From assembly GCA_002451015.1 (NCBI GenBank), contig DKBB01000227.1, forward strand, positions 32,121-44,971: 12,851 bases of DNA. The letters run 5' to 3'. Below the pieces are notes generated by a model. That model worked only from the letters and a program-made list of their open reading frames with translations. It did not search any database and was not told where the DNA came from. Below, in pieces: positions 10,339 to 12,851 of the stretch (position 1 is the stretch's first letter; every line of letters begins with the position of its first letter). The DNA is from Acidobacteria bacterium UBA6911 (GTDB taxonomy: Bacteria; Acidobacteriota; UBA6911). The position numbers and the translations under genes were made by a program.

Positions 10339-10342
10339 ACGG
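10328..10342 (-). promoter_or_regulatory. Inverted repeat overlapping the valS -35 region
   Basis: CCGTTT and AAACGG form a perfect 6-base inverted repeat with a 3-base loop. It covers the -35-like TTGAAA of the predicted valS promoter. It could be an operator half-site pair, or a weak hairpin ending transcription from upstream; only TTT follows on the minus strand, so a strong terminator is not supported. Confidence 0.3.
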
Positions 10343-10400
10343 CGCCTACATTGGCCTTTATTACTTGATGGCGATATTGGATAAAATGTGGAATTTTATT

Positions 10401-10502
10401 CTAATTGCCGGGGTCCGTCCAGTATCCATTTTTCATTAGGCATACCGGCGGCTCATGCGTACGCGCGTCGACATGTCGCGTGGTGCCGCAAACTGCGTCC
10501 AT
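10401..10502 (-). CDS. Possible small ORF upstream of valS (33 residues)
   Basis: Not recognised. ATG at 10502 is preceded by AGGA (10510-10513) at a 7-base spacing, a good ribosome-binding site. The product would be 33 residues, starting MDAVCGTTRHVDAR, with THEPPVCLMKN in the middle and ending GYWTDPGN before TAG. It is rich in Cys, His, Thr, Pro and aromatic residues and has no signal peptide or membrane helix. It lies in the only long gap of the minus-strand cluster, just upstream of the valS promoter. It might be a real small protein, a leader peptide, a piece of a dispersed repeat or a chance frame over a structured GC-rich segment. The ribosome-binding site is the main support. Confidence 0.3.
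   Translation of the reverse strand: MDAVCGTTRHVDARTHEPPVCLMKNGYWTDPGN
10457..10478. repeat. Cluster of overlapping palindromes
   Basis: Four self-complementary words run into one another: GCGTACGC (10457-10464), ACGCGCGT (10461-10468), GTCGAC (10467-10472) and CGACATGTCG (10469-10478). They sit in a CpG-rich patch inside the otherwise AT-rich gap upstream of valS and overlap the possible small ORF. They could be a protein-binding site or part of a structured RNA; no known element was recognised. Confidence 0.4.
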
Positions 10503-10570
10503 TCATATTTCCTGGGCGCGCAACTTTGGGGGATATTGCAATTCAGTCCGGTGGCTTCTATTGCCGGCGA

Positions 10571-10593
10571 GGAAGCAGGACGGGATTGCTTCC
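10571..10593 (-). terminator. Hairpin just after the response regulator, possible terminator
   Basis: GGAAGCA (10571-10577) and TGCTTCC (10587-10593) are perfect 7-base complementary arms with a 9-base loop, starting 7 bases after the regulator's stop codon. The position suits a 3'-end hairpin for the rpe-bamD-regulator transcript. No U-run follows on the minus strand, so it would need Rho or act mainly to protect the 3' end. Confidence 0.4.
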
Positions 10594-10600
10594 GGTTCTC

Positions 10601-11398
10601 TTATCCGGCCTTTTTACCTTCTTCGATCGAACGTCGTATCAGAATTTCAGAGAGTTCCGGAACCACTTCCCAGGCGATTTCACTGATAATATCCGAAGAC
10701 ATTTTTTCTACGACTCTCTCTACAATCTTATCGAGCACTTCATCGGAAAGTTGTTCCGCCGAAATGGCCGCTGGTTCCGCGTAAGAACCGCTTTCAGCAG
10801 ACACGACTCTATTCGGGATGGAGTTTGATGCCAGTTTGCGATCCGCCGCCTCCACCGACGCTGCATCGAAAATATCCAGAACACGGTTGTTTCCGATAAA
10901 AGAATCCCATGCCTGTCTGCTAACAGGTATTTTGGCATTCAGTATTTTTTCATTCAAGACAGAGTCTTTGGAAGACCGGGCTTCCCCTGAATTAAAAGTT
11001 GTTTCGGATTCATTCTCCGACGACATAGTATTCCTCCCGACCTGTTTCTGGACGACATCGATAAGTTCTGAAGTATCAAAAGGTTTCGTCAAGCATGCGG
11101 CATACCCTACACGAGAGGCCTCCGCCTCATCGAAAGGCTCAAAAGTACCCACCAGAAGGACTACCGAAGTGTGGGACAATTCCGGATTGTCCTTTATCCG
11201 GGCACAAATTTCATATCCATTAATGCCCGGCAGGCAAACGTCGGCCAGGACAACATCCGGACGAAATTCATGGATAGTTTCCAATGCGGCATCCCCGCTT
11301 ACAGCGTATTCGACAACCGTATCCGCATTGTCGAAGGCTAGGCTTATCACCTTATGGATTGTTTCGCTATCATCCGCTACGAACAGTTTCATTGTCAT
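10601..11398 (-). CDS. Response regulator with receiver domain and helical C-terminal segment
   Basis: Protein of 265 residues. Residues about 1-122 are a CheY-like receiver: acidic pair D9/D10, phospho-acceptor D53 (LADVCLPG) and K105 (LTKPF). The usual Ser/Thr 30 residues after the acceptor is Val (V83), and the switch aromatic is Cys (C102), so activation may differ from CheY. A low-complexity Ser/Asn/Glu-rich linker about 125-205 carries no known output domain. The end (about 213-260) is a predicted helical pair with EQLSDEVLDKIVERVVEKM and EIAWEVVPELSEILI, a segment I know from other response regulators of Acidobacteriota and Deltaproteobacteria and probably an oligomerisation or partner-binding module. 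No DNA-binding domain is seen, so it may act through protein contacts. No histidine kinase is in the window. It follows bamD by 63 bases; ATG 11398 has only a weak ribosome-binding site, partly within an upstream inverted repeat. ATG 11392 is an alternative start. Confidence 0.88.
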   Translation of the reverse strand: MTMKLFVADDSETIHKVISLAFDNADTVVEYAVSGDAALETIHEFRPDVVLADVCLPGINGYEICARIKDNPELSHTSVVLLVGTFEPFDEAEASRVGYAACLTKPFDTSELIDVVQKQVGRNTMSSENESETTFNSGEARSSKDSVLNEKILNAKIPVSRQAWDSFIGNNRVLDIFDAASVEAADRKLASNSIPNRVVSAESGSYAEPAAISAEQLSDEVLDKIVERVVEKMSSDIISEIAWEVVPELSEILIRRSIEEGKKAG

Positions 11399-11407
11399 AA
11401 TGAACTC

Positions 11408-11430
11408 ACTATATTCAGTCCCAATATAGT
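11408..11430 (-). promoter_or_regulatory. Perfect inverted repeat upstream of the response regulator
   Basis: ACTATATT (11408-11415) and AATATAGT (11423-11430) are perfect 8-base complementary arms around a 7-base centre, ending 9 bases before the regulator's ATG. It could be an operator or, in RNA, a hairpin that hides the weak ribosome-binding site. It is AT-rich with no T-run, so not a terminator. Confidence 0.45.
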
Positions 11431-11461
11431 ATTCGACCTTTTGGAGCTGATCCTTTAGATT

Positions 11462-12520
11462 CTACTTGTCTTCCGGTTCCGTTTCCTCAGAAACAGGCTT
11501 TCGGATTTCTTCCACGATATCGATGCCGTCCGCTTTTTCAGCTTCCCGCGCAGCTGCTTCTTCAGCCGCCTTTGCAGCCTCTGCTCTTTGTGTCTCTACA
11601 ATTTCCCTGGCTTCCTCATATCGGTCGGGGGAGCCGACAAAACCGAGAGCTTTTCCGAAGTCCAGAAGAGGCTTCACAGGCGAAAAACCCTCCTGACCCT
11701 TCATTTTAGCTTCGTTAACCTCCGCGAGCTCCGTGTTGACCTGGGGAATCGGTTTGCCTATAGCAGCGAGTTGCTGTTTTGCCTCTTGGGCATATTCGGT
11801 AAAAGGATACTCGGAAACTAGTTTGTCCAGATAGATTCCCGCTTCGTCCGGATTATTGCTTTCCAGGAGAGCATTCGCAGTTTTAAAAAGAACTTCCGGG
11901 ATATTGTGATAGTCGGGATATTTATCCATGGCGACCAGGTAGCGCCCGATTGCCGCTCCATAGTTCCGGCGTTTTGCGTAGAAATCTCCTATACTCTCTT
12001 CTTTTTGGGCCAGTTTGTCTTGGATAATGCGAAGATCCTGCTTTACGATTGGAACGAAATCGTGATTGGGATACATTTCCAGAAACGTAAACCCCTCCTG
12101 TTCCGCCCGCAGCGTATACTGCTGATCGCGATCAGGCGCCCCCATCATTTTCATATTGGCCGAAATTATCTTCATCTGGGCGTCCGGCGCTTTGGGATGC
12201 GCCGGAAAGAATATGATGAAATCCTTGTATTGCTGTTCGGCTTGCAGCCAACTCTGCGTCCCACCCTCTTCGTAGTAGGAATCCCCTATCGCGTAATAGG
12301 CATCAGCGGTCTTTTCGCTGTCGGGATAAGTATTAATCATGGTCTGTAGTGCCAGACGGGACCGAAGATATTGCCCTTTTTCCAGGTACTTCGTTCCGGT
12401 CTCATACAGGGTCTGATCGGGAGGCACAACGCTTTTTTGAAGGCTGGCGCTTTTTTGAGCGCACCCCCAGGAAAGAAGCGGGAGTATGCACAAAAAACAT
12501 AAACGTACCTTGTATGTCAT
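11462..12520 (-). CDS. bamD: Outer-membrane assembly lipoprotein BamD-like, with long acidic C-terminal tail
   Basis: Lipoprotein of 352 residues of the BAM complex, which inserts beta-barrel proteins into the outer membrane. The start is placed at ATG 12520, not the upstream ATG 12568. From 12520 the protein begins with a clean lipoprotein signal (MTYKVRLCFLCILPLLSWGC, lipobox ending at C20), and AGAGGA (12530-12535) lies 9 bases before it. The body about 35-250 has TPR-like pairs in the BamD pattern: LYETGTKYLEKGQYLRSRLAL, AYYAIGDSYYEEG, AEQQYKDFIIFFP and YGAAIGRYLVAMDKYP. Ala+2 after the Cys fits outer-membrane sorting. Beyond the usual length of about 245, a tail about 255-352 is rich in Ala and Glu (EAAKAAEEAAAREAEK), probably coiled-coil or disordered. 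It lies 62 bases after rpe, on the same strand. A general TPR lipoprotein is the alternative. Confidence 0.9.
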   Translation of the reverse strand: MTYKVRLCFLCILPLLSWGCAQKSASLQKSVVPPDQTLYETGTKYLEKGQYLRSRLALQTMINTYPDSEKTADAYYAIGDSYYEEGGTQSWLQAEQQYKDFIIFFPAHPKAPDAQMKIISANMKMMGAPDRDQQYTLRAEQEGFTFLEMYPNHDFVPIVKQDLRIIQDKLAQKEESIGDFYAKRRNYGAAIGRYLVAMDKYPDYHNIPEVLFKTANALLESNNPDEAGIYLDKLVSEYPFTEYAQEAKQQLAAIGKPIPQVNTELAEVNEAKMKGQEGFSPVKPLLDFGKALGFVGSPDRYEEAREIVETQRAEAAKAAEEAAAREAEKADGIDIVEEIRKPVSEETEPEDK

Positions 12521-12582
12521 CGCCTGATTTCCTCTAATTTCATTCACTACAGTGTCGGGATGATGCATTTTGGAAAATGAAA

Positions 12583-12851
12583 CTATACTATTTCCGGTAT
12601 TTTAATGTAATGCGCTGCAATTCTTTTCATCTCCAGCACCGCTTCCGCCGGGTCCTCCCGGCCGAAAATTGCGGATCCCGCCACGATAATATCAGCCCCG
12701 GCATCGAGAACTTTGGACAGGTTTCCGGCATCGATACCCCCATCTACCTCGATCCGTCCCCGATAGGCATCCGACTTGGACAATCTTTTTAGTTTCCTGA
12801 TTTTTTCCAAAGCCGACGGAATAAACTTCTGCCCGCCGAATCCCGGATTCA
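12583..12851 (-). CDS. rpe: Ribulose-phosphate 3-epimerase (5' end beyond the window)
   Basis: Only the C-terminal 88 or so residues are in the window; the gene runs off the right edge. The enzyme interconverts ribulose-5-phosphate and xylulose-5-phosphate in the pentose phosphate pathway, a cytosolic TIM barrel. Visible family motifs: [11 protein letters not shown] at the window edge (phosphate and catalytic loop), EVDGGID (including the metal-binding, catalytic Asp) and [12 protein letters not shown] (C-terminal phosphate-binding loop). It ends with KIPEIV before TAG. It is the first visible gene of the minus-strand run, 62 bases upstream of bamD, and is probably co-transcribed with it. Confidence 0.96.
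   Translation of the reverse strand, partial: NPGFGGQKFIPSALEKIRKLKRLSKSDAYRGRIEVDGGIDAGNLSKVLDAGADIIVAGSAIFGREDPAEAVLEMKRIAAHYIKIPEIV

Larger units (their letters stand above)
10282..10600. other. 319-base gap between response regulator and valS
   Basis: No standard gene fills this stretch. Going in the minus-strand direction from the regulator stop it holds: a hairpin (10571-10593); a small ORF with its own ribosome-binding site (10401-10502); a GC-rich patch about 10440-10530, with overlapping palindromes at 10457-10478; an AT-rich segment about 10361-10440; and the valS promoter and leader. No tRNA cloverleaf, T-box or riboswitch pattern was recognised. Longer plus-strand frames here are antisense to the regulator and look like shadows. 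Confidence 0.6.

Noticed and set aside
10282..10600. T-box or tRNA upstream of valS
   Set aside because: No T-box conserved core, specifier stem or antiterminator, and no TΨC-like GTTCRANYC with a cloverleaf on either strand.
10388..10828. Plus-strand frames across the valS upstream gap
   Set aside because: Mostly antisense to the regulator's conserved C-terminal segment; no ribosome-binding site or domain, and three overlapping frames compete.
10818..11429. Plus-strand frame of 203 codons
   Set aside because: Antisense to the receiver domain of the response regulator; Ser/Thr-rich composition typical of a shadow frame.
12521..12568. Upstream ATG that would lengthen BamD by 16 residues
   Set aside because: It would put polar residues before the lipoprotein signal; ATG 12520 has a spaced ribosome-binding site and gives a normal lipobox signal.
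12566..12579. CATTTT/AAAATG inverted repeat between rpe and bamD
   Set aside because: Short AT-rich arms with a 2-base loop and no T-run; expected by chance.

Overview
The window reads as an ordinary, densely packed chromosomal segment of a Gram-negative (diderm) bacterium with roughly 50% GC. The outer-membrane lipoprotein BamD and a periplasmic TPR/AMIN/Amidase_3 cell-wall hydrolase point to a diderm. Two proteins look most like versions known from Acidobacteriota: a DUF6599-like protein, and a response regulator with a 'VGTFEPFD' receiver and an 'AWEVVPEL' C-terminal segment. At this GC, a lineage such as Aminicenantia is possible. The placement is inference from family resemblance, not from a search. 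I see no IS element, CRISPR array, tRNA, rRNA or phage gene.

Layout. On the plus strand (1-3552) lies a three-gene operon: a 5'-truncated N-acetylmuramoyl-L-alanine amidase, a signal-peptide-bearing DUF6599-like membrane protein and a Crp/Fnr-family regulator. Both junctions are ATGA stop/start overlaps, so the genes are very probably translationally coupled. A short convergent gap (3553-3637) follows.

Everything to the right is on the minus strand. In order of transcription it is: rpe (cut by the window end), bamD, a response regulator, a 319-base gap, valS, birA, a small uncatalogued ORF, ftsY, and a PabB-PabC fusion. The gap upstream of valS holds a hairpin after the regulator, a small ORF with a ribosome-binding site, a cluster of palindromes and a good extended -10 promoter, so valS-birA-smORF-ftsY-pabB is probably its own transcription unit. 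rpe-bamD-regulator would be another, perhaps with separate control of the regulator through a perfect inverted repeat just upstream of it.

Most genes are housekeeping: translation (ValS), biotin attachment and control (BirA), membrane protein targeting (FtsY), folate synthesis (PabB/PabC), the pentose phosphate pathway (Rpe), outer-membrane assembly (BamD) and envelope remodelling (amidase). The points most worth a second look are the two small ORFs, at 6461-6604 (between birA and ftsY) and 10401-10502 (upstream of valS). Next come the two regulators with altered signal-sensing residues and the inverted repeats around the regulator gene. I found no convincing new multi-gene system.
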